Source: Apostichopus japonicus (taxonomy: Eukaryota > Echinodermata > Holothuroidea > Aspidochirotida > Stichopodidae). From it: 64,000 nt of DNA. The notes below the pieces were generated by a model. That model was not told where the DNA came from. It worked only from the letters and a program-made list of their open reading frames with translations, and made no database searches. The stretch lies in NCBI RefSeq assembly GCF_037975245.1, contig NC_092572.1:26891989-26955988 (forward strand), given 5' to 3'. Shown here piece by piece: positions 34,808-46,249 of the stretch (positions are counted from its first letter, which is position 1; the number at the start of each line of letters is the position of its first letter). The translations under genes and the position numbers were made by a program.

Positions 34808-35912
34808 AATTGCTATGCAACAAAAATATTGTATAGTCAGTTGGGGTAAAAAAAAAACAAGGGGGTAGTTGGGGTAAAAAAGAACAACCCCTATTTATAG
34901 AAGGGGAATATTTAGTCAAAGTTCCAATTTATTTTGGGTGATAGTCCTCTATGTCTAGTTTATTATTATATAATTTCTGGAACTCTATGTCACTTCGCTG
35001 CCAATCACCGCTTCATCGAATCAAGCGAATGCTAAGATAGCAAAATTTGAAGTTTGTACCATATATCCGAAACTTTCTCCTGCATACCCAGCTTTTATGA
35101 TGTGGAGATTATTCCAGCAGTTACAGCATAGCAGTTAGTGATATTACACTACCCCATGGTAGAATTACTCCAACTTCATTCACGCTTCATGGGGGGGCCT
35201 TGTTTTTTTTTACCCCCCAAAAATGATGCGAATGGGGTAAAAAAAAACAAGTACTTTCCGGCTCCAATGTACTCCCTACTTTGCCCGAATGGATAAATTT
35301 TTCCATAATGTTGATTTTTGAGGTTAGGCAAATAGTTTTCATGTCTGTAATGTGTCAAAAATGTTAAATGATTGGGCAGAAGTAACTGAAATTGGCTCAA
35401 CTCTAATGTTTCTACTATATTACACCACATTTGTGTAGCATCATATACAGTACACACTGTATAGTATGAATATGGCTGAGCATGACATATGACACGAGCC
35501 ATCCATAATTATGAATCAAGACAATTTCACAATTTTTTCTCTTTTTCATGTAAAGGTAGTAGCTCATACTTAGATGTAATTATATGCAAACATGATTTTA
35601 AGATACATTCATGAAGAAAATAGCTGTTTTCTAGCATTGTTTTTTTTTACCCCGGCATTGTTTTTTTTTACCCCGAATTAAGCAAATTTTGGGGGTAAAA
35701 AAAAACAACATTTTTCGCAAAAAACGACACTTTCCATTTACAAAAAAGTTATTTTTGTTAGATTCTCTTTAAGAGAATCCCACTCCACACACTTGAACAT
35801 TGGAACCGAAACAATACCTCTTACTCATCAATTTTTAGAGCAAACTTTAGGTAAATTGTTTTTTTTTACCCCACTTGACTATATATTGTCGAAATTTGTT
35901 GCTATGCAATTT
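34808..35912. mobile_element. Inverted-repeat element with eight GGGGTAAAAAAAAACAA motifs
   Basis: Left arm (AATTGCTATGCAACAAAAAT then TATAGTCAGTTGGGG) and inverted right arm (AATTGCATAGCAACAAATTT then TATAGTCAAGTGGGG) match. GGGGTAAAAAAAAACAA occurs at about 34844, 34868, 35234 and 35693 on plus and 35199, 35639, 35661 and 35857 on minus. No open frame of note. Likely a non-autonomous DNA element with repeated sub-terminal motifs. The true outer limits are uncertain. Confidence 0.65.
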
Positions 35913-36229
35913 TTTGGCCATAAGTCGAACACTGGGTACGTACAGTAGCTACTGTACTGAATCCAGTACAGCTTTTCAGTGAGGAGGGAACAGGTTGAGT
36001 ACAGTGCTATTTTTATGGACAGGACTTACCGCTTGCAACTACAGTACTGCATCTTACGACATGCCCTGATATCGATGTTACATACCTATTTGGCAGTTGG
36101 TTTGCTAAGTAATCTGTATTTAAGTCTTCCTTTTCTGACTTAAAGTTTATGCAACTATACTCCATCAATATGGTTTACAAATGAATGAATTCTTCAATCA
36201 CACAGTCACAGCCTGTTATGAGTAAAAAG

Positions 36230-36988
36230 AAAGGAAGCACCGGATATCCAGTTCCGGCCGGATATTTTTCAAAATCCGGCTGGATCTTTTTCAAAATCTG
36301 GCCGGATCTTTTTCATAATCTGGCCTGAATTATTTCTTAAAAAGGGGTTGGTATTAACTTAAATCAATGTAAACTATTTCCAAAAATTAATAAAAACAAA
36401 AGTAAGGAAAAATTAGGTTTAACATGTTTAATTTAATTTTCTCAATGGTCTGACCCACTGTTTCTAAAGATCAACCAAAATAATACAACTACTGTAATAA
36501 TATGAAGCTTTATACAACAAATACAGTTTGCAGTGAAATCATTTCTTGCAGCCTTAATAGGTTTAATAAATATTGTGCAGTTAAAATAGACCATTCATAT
36601 ACTTATCAGTCAAAATACTGTTCCATTGAATCTTTACTTTCCCATTATTGTTGGCATTCATGTTTTCTCTGAATTTCTATGTGTGAAACAATCTCTTATA
36701 TGGTTAAATACGTCTGAACTTCATAGGTAGTATGCAGTATTTTTCCAGCAAACAAATTTACATACGTATCAAGCTTGTCAACAATTATATTGTAGTTATT
36801 TTATTAAAAAATGTAGATTAATACACCACTTCAAGTCATATTTAATCTCATAAATGGGGTCTTAATGTCACCTTCTTTATAATATGCGTATACCTCACCT
36901 AAGATACTTCTTATTAATGATTTTCTTTTGTGTCATGAAAAAATCCGGTTCCGGCCGGATCCAAAAATTTGGATACGGTGCATCCCTA
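36230..36988. mobile_element. 759-bp hAT-type element with 8-bp target duplication
   Basis: Left GAAGCACCGGATATCCAG and inverted right TAGGGATGCACCGTATCC; both have TTCCGGCCGGAT palindromes inside. Flanked by perfect GTAAAAAG at 36222-36229 and 36989-36996. AT-rich interior without coding potential. Confidence 0.88.
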
Positions 36989-36996
36989 GTAAAAAG

Positions 36997-37677
36997 CAGC
37001 ACTGGGGTTAAAACACTGCATATGCCTCTTTTAAAAAAAAATTTTTGACATAGGCCAATCTAACTAAGTGCAGCCTTGCATTACAAATCAGTTAACTAAC
37101 CAGACGAATATAACTTGTTCAGTCTTACTATACAGTTATAACTGTGCATATAGCATAACATTAGGCTTTCGCACAGATTACAGTATGCAAAAATAGTAGA
37201 CTTTTGGTATTATGGTCAATGTAATGAATGTCAATGGTCAATGTAATGAATAGGTAGTGAGTGGTATGGTCAATGTAATGAATAGGTAGTGAGTGCATAG
37301 AATAGAAGGCCTATAGACCAAAACGACGTAGCACAGGGGTACTTGTGCCCAAAATTGTTGACATCGCTTTCCTTTCAATCGAGCCTTCTTTGAACAAAAT
37401 GTAACTGAAAATGGAGAACACCTTGGTGCTTCTTTGTTCCTTTGCAAAGTTGATCAGGCTTTAGTCCTAAAACTTTCATGTTTTCTTTTGAAATTTGTAT
37501 CTGTAGCCTGCATTTACTATGGCTAACGTGTTAAGCTTAACGAGTAGCGTTACACGATAGACCTGAAGTGTAACGTCCGTTTACTACTAGACTTAGGCCC
37601 TGGGCAGTAGCCGATGTTCCAAGGGCAATACGTTCAAACGTTAGAATACGAACTGCACTTCACTAAGCGAGAAGAAC
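36997..37677. other. Stretch with a short tandem repeat, no gene seen
   Basis: GGTCAATGTAATGAATAGGT-like words repeat three times at about 37212-37290. Otherwise within the proposed CEP164 first intron. Confidence 0.4.
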
Positions 37678-37683
37678 ACTTAC

Positions 37684-37800
37684 CTTGTCGGCTTTGTCGA
37701 AGGAAACTTGATCAAAATTCGTGGCTCAGGCGAAATGCCATAAAAGCTGAAACATCAGTTCAGCGAAAATGATGATACTGTCACTGCTTAGTAGCGTCCC
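37684..37800 (-). promoter_or_regulatory. Candidate non-coding first exon and TATA-like box of CEP164
   Basis: A perfect donor consensus (AAG|GTAAGT) sits on the minus strand at 37686-37678, and a TATA-like CTATATATTAG at about 37827-37817 lies some 130 bp upstream of it. A 5' UTR acceptor is present at 32440, so a 5.2-kb first intron is plausible. The 5' limit given is a guess. There is no homology support for a non-coding exon; it could belong to an unrelated transcript or be chance. Confidence 0.35.
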
Positions 37801-38119
37801 TCACACAGTGACGTTTCTAATATATAGAGCATAGTACGTGTGAAAATAGGTAACTTAGCTTGTGTTTACATGCAGTGATCAACACAGTCACAACGAAGGA
37901 ATTCAAACAGTCATATGTGTTAGACTTTCAGAGACAGCCGTTTCTCTTGATGGATCAACTACTAAGCAGCGCTAAATTGCTCCCATTGACCTACACACTA
38001 AAATCGTCACTTTCCAAGGCCGATAGTACGGAAGCTTTAATGTGCCATCATCATAAGAAAACTTTGCCCCATGTAGTCAACATTTTTCAGTAAATTGTTT
38101 AGATAACAAGATAATATCT

Positions 38120-38350
38120 TATCAAAAATCAGAAAAATGAAAAAAAAATCTGAAAAATGTTTAATTGACAACTTATCAGATCTCGTCAATTCAACATTTT
38201 CTGCAAAATGTTTAATTGCTCACTTCATTCCAACTGAGTAATTGTACAATTTTCTGCAAAGTGTTTAATTGACCACTTATAATATGTCGTCAATTCAACA
38301 TTTTTCTGCAAAATGTGAATTGTTCACTTCATTCCAACTGAGCAATTGAA
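38120..38350. repeat. Two to three diverged units of about 110 bp
   Basis: AAATGTTTAATTGACAACTT / CGTCAATTCAACATTTTCTG / CACTTCATTCCAACTGAG recur in order at 38155-38260 and 38260-38345. Confidence 0.75.
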
Positions 38351-38659
38351 CATGGCTCCAAAAAGTGCCGTTAAATGCTCATCTTCTTTCAACAGACAGT
38401 ATGCAAGCTCTGAAGATGAAGTGTAGACTAGGAAAAGAATTACCTCACACTAACCACGACAAAATACCACCATTTTCCTTGTTAATCGTGGTACAATACC
38501 AACATTTGCGTGGTATTTTGGTCCTATGGATGCGGTTTACCACAGATTTTCCATAGCACCATACCACCATTTTACCATGGTTTTTATCACTTTCTATTTC
38601 ATCTTCACAATGGTTTTATCTCAAATTTCTCTCTGTGGATTATGGCATTACCATAGTTT

Positions 38660-40116
38660 CAGGCGCGTATCCAGTATGGGGGGGTGTTGGGGGCGCGCGC
38701 CCCCGGGTAAGAAAAAGAGGAGAGAAAAAAAGAGAGAAGAAAAAAGGAAAAGGAGGGGGAAAAAAGAGGGCGGAAAAAGAGGAGGAAAGAGAGGACGGGA
38801 GGGAAAAGAAAAAAGAAGAAAGAGAAAAAGAAGGGAACAGAAGAGCGGAACTTATAAAATTGTGCTGTGAAACCAACTGTGGCTGGTCTTGAACTTGACC
38901 GAGTCGTCGGGGAACATTACGCATTTCGGTATTGGACCAGGATCTATATGTAAACTGCACTAGATATATGTCCTTCGATGCAACACTGTCATCCAGAGAT
39001 AAAATGTTATACAACGCGAACTGAATGCTAATTGTTACCCCACCCCTAGAACCGTAACTCATACAATGAATCTAAAAATAAATATAACAAATTCCGTATG
39101 CGATTTGAGAATTGAGCACATTTGCTGTGAATATCATGTAGTGGATCCAAAGGTGTATCATTGCCGGGGGGGGGGGGGGGGCGGACGCACACATCACTTC
39201 TTGAGATTGTTCCCACCTGCATGAAAACGCGCGCCCCACAACCATACGCCCACCCCTCTAATCGCTTTCCGATGAGTTACGAAACCAGACTCATCGTATT
39301 CAAAAGTCTACTTGGATTATTTGTCCCCTGATTTTTTAAGGCAGATGCCCATGCATTTCTCCAAACTTTCTCCAAACTTAATTTCTAAGCCATGAGATTT
39401 AAAACTTAAGGAGGTATGGGAGCATCATTTGGGTCTGGGAGTGTTATTTCCGATGATCTTGGAGGTATATTTGCCAAAAAATTCTTGTACGCTACGCGTG
39501 AACACATGGTCGCGCTCCGCTTAGATAGTATCAGAGAACAGACACGCGTCCCTACCATTAACCAATATATTAGCTGTGTCTAATTTTTCGAAATTTCCCT
39601 GACCAACATTCTTCCCTCTTCTCGTGCAATTTTGACAGGTCTGTTTGGGGTTGAAGGAGGTTTTTCTGTATTGGCTGTCCATAGATGAAATTTTGTGCAA
39701 GATTATTGGTATGTTTTGAAGTGAATTTATTTCACGAGAAGTGTGAATTTTCAAATTCTGAACGAATATTGGGCTTAAAACCTTGAAAAGTAGGGCTGAC
39801 GGGTATTGTGGGCCGCGACGTTGAATCACTTACAAAAGCAATGATCCACAGGAGATGCAATGAGGTCGAACATAATGTGCGACCGTTTTGACAATTGTCA
39901 AAAAGGTTATGGATGGAAAATAATATTGGGAAAATACTTGGTTTACTCAGGCAAAAGTGAACATCTAGTTAGTCATTTACAAGCCCGATATTTGCCATTT
40001 CCGGTGTCAAAACCAACATTTTTCTTGTACGCTGCGCGCCAACCAATGGTGGCGCTCCGCTTAGATAGTCATTCGCGCGCCCCCGGGTTAGAAAATCCTC
40101 CATGGATACGCCCCTG
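38660..40116. mobile_element. 1.46-kb element with CAGG(C/G)GCGTATCCA ends
   Basis: Left CAGGCGCGTATCCAGTATGG and inverted right CAGGGGCGTATCCATGGAGG. The zone 39480-40080 is an inverted copy of 45180-45700 (TGGATGGAAAA, GCAATGAGGTCGAACATAAT, TACGCTGCGCGCCAACCAAT). A purine-rich AAAGAGAGAAG tract and a 14-G run lie inside. Flanks CATAGTTT and TAGTTCTA share only TAGTT, so no clean target duplication. Confidence 0.65.
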
Positions 40117-40820
40117 TAGTTCTACGTACCCTTATTAACCACAATTTACCCTAAAGCTGTACCAATTAGTTTTACACTAATTGTACAATGGTTATGCCTA
40201 AATTTGACCACAGTTTTACCCTAAATTTACCAAAGTTTTATCCCAATTGCACAACAGTTTTCCCTACTTGTCTTAGTTATAATTAGTACAACACAAATTA
40301 CCATACATTTCGCCCATTGGTGGATTGTATCACTAGTAATTGGCCTAGTTGAAACATGCAACAAAGCAACTCATACTGTATGTCATGATGTCGTATGTAT
40401 ATTATGGCATACTATTTTATATGCACCAGATTTGGTCAATATGCTGCAGTCAAAACAAGCATGGCAACAACATAAAGGTTAAACAGTTTTACAGAATATG
40501 GTCTGTATAGTTTTTGTAAAGTAAAATAAGTATGTACCATAATTTTATTCTATAGGGCTACTGTGGCAAATTTACCATGTCTTACCCAAAGTTAACCATA
40601 TTTTACCGCTGTAAGACTGAGGTACATTTTTTTTCGCTGGGAGCTTATATAAATTGTTTTTATATCTTATATAGGGTGATATATTATTGTATTCATGCAC
40701 TTTTTAACTGTTCGACCAAATTTTCCTGCCATTCCTGGACTTTCTGTCTTACTGCTTTACCTCAAGTCTTTTCATAGTGTTTAAAGCTATGTTTTGTTGC
40801 CTTGTTACTATTTTCTTACA
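40117..40820. other. AT-rich intergenic stretch, no gene seen
   Basis: Many ACCACAATTTTACCC-like words, also on the other side of the element at 38450-38650, so the element split a low-complexity TTTACCATGG-rich region. Confidence 0.45.
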
Positions 40821-40829
40821 GTTTTACGT

Positions 40830-42590
40830 CTGTGTAAAAGTAAATTGACCTGACGTTTCGATCCTAGCAGGATCTTCTTCAAAGGCTAAATGACAAGTAA
40901 CAGTAACAGAATGGCCAAAAACACACACAGAATACAGACAGGTTAATGAGCATGGTGAACACAGTGAGATAGATGTAAGGGGATTAGTAGACAAGGGATA
41001 GAGAGAAGAAAGAAAGAACCCAACAGGGGAAGAGGAGAGGTAAGAGATAAACAGTGGAGAGACAAAGAGAGGATTAAGGGTAGAGGGTAGGGAATAATCT
41101 GGAGAAGGACAAAGACAGAAAGGGGTGGGGGAAAAGGGTGGAAAAGAGCTATGAGAAGAGGAGTGAATGGGGGTGGGGAGGGGGAACAAGTGGAGAAGGG
41201 GGAAGTCAGTCATCTCCTTCCTGAATGTTGAGCCCATGAGGTTGAATGGTGCGAAGCATCCAGAGCCTCTCTCTGCTGATTCGTACTAGGCCAGGACGGC
41301 TACCTAAGGATTCAATCCCCTGTAGAGACATGTCGTTAATGGTATGGTTGGGAAGGTTAAAGTGTTCTCCAACTGGGGTCACAGTCTCTATGGTGTTAAC
41401 TGTGGATCTGAGACCATAGAATCGCTTCTTGAGGGTGGTTCTGGTTTTGCCGACATACTGGATGCCGCAAACTCTACAAGAGATCAGATATATGGCATTA
41501 GTGGTTGTGCAAGTGATGTGACCCTTAGTCTTGTGTGTGAGTTGCATGCTGTGGCTGGTGATGGAATTGGATTCAACAATGTGGTGGCTGCAGATGATGC
41601 ATCTTGAAGTACGATCACATTTGAAAGTACCATGCTGAATGGGTGTGGGGTTGGAAGATAGAGGTGGAACAGCAGCACGCACAAGATGGTCTCGTAGGTT
41701 GTCGGGTCGTCTGTAGGCGATGATGGGGTTTTTGGGAGCTTGTTGTCGCAATCTCGTCCATTTTTGTTCTTCACTGCCAAAGTAGATGATCTGCGGACTC
41801 TCTGAGTTGCTTCACGCACCCATCTGGCACTATGGCCCCATGGCAGTAAGGCGTTTTCCCAAAGCATATGTATGGCGAATGAAAGAGGAATTGTTAGAGC
41901 AAATGCGACGAAGACGAAGTGCTTGACTGTAGGCAATTCCAGACTTGCACTGACGGGGGTGGCAGCTTGATGAATGGAGATACTGGTGTGTGTCTGTGGG
42001 CTTGGTGTATAAGTATGTAGAGAGAGAACCGTGTTCCTTGCGAACAGTCACATCGAGAAAGTTAACCTGATGGTGAGAGTAATCAGAGGTGAATTTGATG
42101 GTGCTGTGTAAAGAATTGATGTGATTGATAAAGGAAAGCAGGCTATCCTCATCACTGGTCCAAACGAAAAAGATGTCATCAATGTAGCGCCACCAGATTA
42201 GAGGCCGACAGGGAGCTTAACTGAGCATGCGTTCTTCAAGGCTAGGCATGAACAGGCAAGCAAAGGAAAGAGCCATCCTGGTACCCATGGCAGTCCCGTG
42301 TCTTTAAAGGTAATGCTTGTCCATGAACGTGAAGTTGTTTTTGGTGAGAACCTGTTGCATGCGAATTTGGATGTCAGAGATGGGTTTGAGAAGGATGGAC
42401 CTTCTTAGACAGGGCTGCACACGTGGCTGCGATACCTTCAGCATGAGGGATGTTAGTGCAAAGAGAAGTGAGAGTCGTAAGTACCGATGATGGCTTTTCT
42501 AGGGATTTGGTTCTTGATATCTTTGTTTTATGTCTCACTGTTTTATGTAATATGAACGAGGAATAAAGGGTCAAAACAAAAATGTGTTGT
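40830..42590 (-). pseudogene. Degraded Penelope-like element (RT plus GIY-YIG endonuclease)
   Basis: Minus strand, read in pieces. From 42575: a SSVLTTLTSLCTNIPHAEGI-like RT segment; AMGTRMALSFACLFMPSLEE near 42290-42230; a stop near 42219; then LIWWRYIDDIFFVWTSDEDS, the RT catalytic motif with both Asp (42186-42175); NFLDVTVRKEHG and the SSCHPRQCKSGIAYSQALRL block (42051-41830); then an intact 181-codon frame (41751-41206) with CIICSHHI and NAIYLISCRVCGIQYVGKTR, the GIY-YIG signature. Stops and frameshifts break the RT. 5'-truncated at about 42590. This domain order is that of Penelope/Neptune-type elements. Confidence 0.88.
40856..40882 (-). ncRNA. Hammerhead-like core in the Penelope 3' region
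   Basis: Minus strand TTGAAGA, then a perfect 5-bp stem GATCC/GGATC around a 5-nt loop, then GAAA. Catalytic hammerheads need CUGANGA; here the first C is U, so it may be inactive or only similar. Penelope-like elements are known to carry hammerhead motifs. Confidence 0.35.
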
Positions 42591-43240
42591 CATTCTCAAA
42601 AAAGAAGTTCTCTGACCAAATGTCCCACAAAGCTGACCTCATCCTGTTGTCAGAGTGGCAACCCCTGTCTTTTCAGTGGGTGAACTAGAGCTTTGCCTGG
42701 CCATTTTAAAGCCAAAATGCCCTCTTCAGTGTCATATTCAATTGCCTGTTGTAGAATCTGCATGTTTCCACAAAACTAGTAATGCTTGAAAATATAACCA
42801 GTAAAAAGTCTCGATACCACCAAGGCTCCATAGGCTGAAAACTAGCAACCCCATAAACAATATCAGTAGGGTGAATTTTAAAGGGCACTGGCAGGGCTTG
42901 TAGTCTTTGCAGTGGCAGTGCTTGTACTTGGAAGAGCATCAGCATGAGTCCATCTTCATCAGAGTCTCTAAATTAAATTATTGCTGTTGATAAATTCAAA
43001 CCAGTGTTGAGTGAATGATTTCAGCGAGTAGTGCTAAAAGTAGCGATTGTTACGATATGGCATTGCTTGCATGTATTAAGCTCAACACTTTTCTTAAGGT
43101 TCTAAACCAGTTGTTATTTGATCCATTTTGCAGTATCTAGTTACGATCGAATTCGGGATGTGAGAGCTCTAAAGTTCGGAGAGCGTAGGCATCCGTCCGG
43201 TGGGGTTGTATCTCCGTCCTCTCGTATGTGCTTTCATTTA
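42591..43240. other. Stretch without recognised gene
   Basis: No exon with good splice sites and no repeat ends seen. Confidence 0.4.
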
Positions 43241-43470
43241 CCGGTGCTGTGGCCGAGTGGGTAAAAGCACGGTGGCATACTTGAAGCAATGGGGCAATTA
43301 GCAATCGGGAAGGTCCTGGTTCGATAACCAGACCGGCCATAGTAAGGTGCTTTTTTCATCCATGAGCAATCTACGGTTTTTCCATCTGAAATGACTTTCT
43401 AAATTGAAAGATCTTCTTCTTCAATGGGTTTAATTATAAGTTTCCTGATACCCCACTTATGAACCCATTA
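43241..43470 (+). mobile_element. tRNA-like SINE
   Basis: CCGGTGCTGTGGCCGAGTGG has a box A, and GGTTCGATAACCAGACCGGC a box B and closing stem. The tRNA-like part is 99 bp, too long for a normal tRNA and without a clear anticodon arm, so a SINE head. The 3' limit is a guess. Confidence 0.6.
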
Positions 43471-43789
43471 TTCGCAACCTTTGTTTATACTTCTATATAT
43501 TTGCATGGATGCAGCTTTGATGATCTTCGGATAATCCAGTTGTCCTTGCGTTAATATGTGGCTTTTGAGATTTTCTCATCTTTAAATCTACCAGCTGGAT
43601 CAGTCCTTAGCACAGCTACATTGAGAACGGTCTGTTTAGATAACAGTGGAGGGATGGGGGGGGGGTGGATTTACATCTCCCCTGACTACCATGAGTCTTG
43701 CGTTGGTACCCGGTCCTGGTCTGGTTAATGTTAGTCTCAAATTATCCACCCACCCACTCAAAGTCTGCATTCCAGCATTTATACTTTAA

Positions 43790-44068
43790 CTTTGCTTTTC
43801 TTCAGTGTCACAGCTATGTTCTTGAATTCTTCAAATTGGCTTTCGTTAATGAGTTTACCTGTAGCTCCAGTATCTGACTCTGTGTTCACTCTTACACTAT
43901 CAAGAAGTGTTGACACTTGTTTTTTGGATTTCTCCTCACTCCGAGCAGTATGGACCTGGAGACATTTCTCGGAAATATTCCTCAACTTCCGAGCTTGTGT
44001 TATTTTCTTCTGCTGCCTTCTTTGCTTCTTGTTGTTCTTCAGGATGTACTAAACTCAGTAAAATCTTC
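43790..44068 (-). CDS. Possible exon or gene fragment, two overlapping open frames
   Basis: After TTTACTGAGTTTAG (acceptor-like) one frame runs about 90 codons to a TAA near 43784, ending FEEFKNIAVTLKKSKVKV. A second frame reads VHPEEQQEAKKAAEENNTSS, then EVEEYFREMSPGPYCSE, with a GTGAGG donor-like site near 43945. I do not recognise either. No partner exons found on this strand; it could be a terminal exon, a processed fragment or chance. Confidence 0.25.
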
Positions 44069-44283
44069 CTAGCTCATTTGATTAAGACAATTTATTTGAG
44101 ATGGGGTAATTTAATTTTGAAGTGTTTTAGTTAATATATTTTTGATGGAGTAAATTTATTTTTGATGGAAAATTTGTTTTTGATGACCACGAGCAACTTT
44201 TGATGAACAATTCGTTTGGATGGAATAAATATATTTTTAATGGAGTAATTTTATTTGATTGTAAACATGTTTGGTGTAATTTG
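44069..44283. other. Low-complexity TTTGATGGA tract
   Basis: ATTTTTGATGGAGTAAATTT and variants repeat from about 44130 to 44260. Confidence 0.6.
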
Positions 44284-45087
44284 TGGTGGATGATTGAATC
44301 GGTGTGCTACGTATCACAAGCTCCGTGCTCAATATAAATATTTGTTTTACATAAATCTGTCTTCGCTATCCCTTTAAATCTTGTACACGTTCAGTCTCTA
44401 TTATTTGTAAAATATCGCATGCATAGACAATCTTTGTTTTCATATTCATTTTTATACTTGTTTTGTTTTGTGTGGTAATGGCTGCCTATGCCAGCGCAAG
44501 TAATCTGTGTATCTTTTTAAAAACTCATACTAAAAACATAATACAAACCATCCAGTTCCAACGCGGCGTCAAAGCTAAAACCAACGAAGTCTACAATCAC
44601 AGTGAATGCTTTTATCGAGCAACAATAGTTTTGATACGCCAGGAAAATCCCTATCTCGAAATAGACAGTTGTGACCTTTGCCCCTATAGTCTGTGAATAT
44701 TTGCAACATAGGAATATCGCTGCAGCTTAGTATAGTTTTAACAACAGGATATGACGGGTGAGTTGAGCTATTGCGGTGACTTTTAAGTTTTAGAGTATCG
44801 TTATCTGATAGAGTTTCTCTGCTAGGCGTTCCGAGGATTTAAGCTACGAGTGATTATTTGTTAAAATGATTATAAGTTATAGAATCGTACGTGTGCTCAG
44901 TTACTGCCTGGCAGATAGAATTAAATGCATAAGCTTAGGCTTTGCCTAGTCCTATTTAAGCCTACGTTAGAGCTACAGTAGACAAGTTATACTAACCGTA
45001 TTCATTATTGGGATCCATTATACAACGTCGAAAGACTACCCCACCGCATCATTGTAATTCCTAGCTATTCCGTTCTGTATGCACAAG

Positions 45088-46249
45088 CAGGGGCGGCGAT
45101 TTGTATTAAATATTGTGGGGGGGGGGGGGGCGGGGGCCAATATTCTTGGTGCTGGTGCGTAGCAACTTTCATCCCCAAAATTGTTCGCGCGCTTCGTGAT
45201 ATTTTGTACATTACTATCAAAGTGGAATGCCACCATCGGTTGGCGCGCAGCGCACAAGAAAATTCATGGTTTTGATAGCCCCCAGATCACCGGAAATGGC
45301 ACTTCTCGGGCTTGAAAATGACCAACCAGATGTGCACTTTTGCCTGAGAACCAATTTTTCCCCAATATTTTTTCCATCCATAACCTTTTTGAAGATTGTC
45401 ACTTGTGACAAATCATGTTCGACCTCATCGCATTTCATGTGTATCATTGCTTTTGTAGGTAATACTGCGTAACGGCCCACAACACCCGTCAGCCCCACTT
45501 TGCAAGGTTTTAAGCCCATTATTTGTTCAGAATTTGAATAATAAATTCACTTCAAAACATGCCCATAATGTTGCACAAAATATCATCTATGGACAACCAA
45601 TATAGAAAAAGAACCTCCAACCCCTAACAGACCGGTCAAAATTGCACGAGTCGAGGAAAGTATAATGAAGAATGTTGGTCAGGGAATTTTCGAAAATTCA
45701 GACAAAGTTTATTTATGGGTGTACAAATATTAAAAATTCTAATGACGGCTACTATAAAACTTCGATATCATAAAAAATACAAAAAATATGCTTGAGGTGG
45801 AGGGGGGGGGGCGGTCTCCCCCTTCGCCCCCTGGTTACGCGCCTGCGGTTAGAAATCTTGTAGGAAACAGGCCAAATGGAAACCCATTGAACTCATATCG
45901 ATGTGGATCATATAAATGATTGTACGTACTAACACTCATACACAACAGATGTACCGACATTATGATGATAATCATGAGTGACAAGATGCCAATCATCAAT
46001 GTCAATCGGTCACAGGTCACAGAAACCACCGCGAAGAGTAATTTACCTCATGCAGCATGTGTTGAATGAAGTTTTACCACCGCCAAATATGATTTGGATA
46101 AATAATCTCACGCATTATTTTCTATTTATAGCCACACAAAAAGACTGTCACCAAATATAAGGGGGGGGGGGTTAAGTACTATATTCCCTCACCTAAAATA
46201 TTGGTGGGGGGGGACATGTCCCCCCGTCTCTAAATGATCACCGCCCATG
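45088..46249. mobile_element. 1.16-kb hAT-type element defined by empty-site comparison
   Basis: Copies B and C of the duplication lack it. Flanks TGCACAAG (45080-45087) and TGCACGAG (46250-46257) are an 8-bp target duplication with one change; the empty site in copy C reads TGCATGAG. Inverted ends CAGGGGCGGCGATTTG and CATGGGCGGTGATCATT. Its interior 45180-45845 is an inverted relative of 39480-40080 and ends with its own CAGGCGCGTAACCAGG terminus, suggesting nesting. Confidence 0.85.

Noticed and set aside
38526-39062. Lys/Arg/Glu-rich frame on plus and Ser/Pro/Phe-rich frame on minus (114-140 codons)
   Set aside because: Both come from a purine-rich low-complexity tract within the element at 38660-40116.
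40824-41237. 137-codon Ser/Pro-rich frame on the minus strand
   Set aside because: Low-complexity purine tract downstream of the Penelope GIY-YIG frame, overlapping its end; part of the element's 3' region.
43241-43339. Functional tRNA gene
   Set aside because: Boxes A and B are present, but the length (99 bp) and missing anticodon arm point to a SINE head.
44463-44696. 77-codon frame in duplication copy A as a small gene
   Set aside because: The frame is broken in copies B and C by indels, and no motif is seen.
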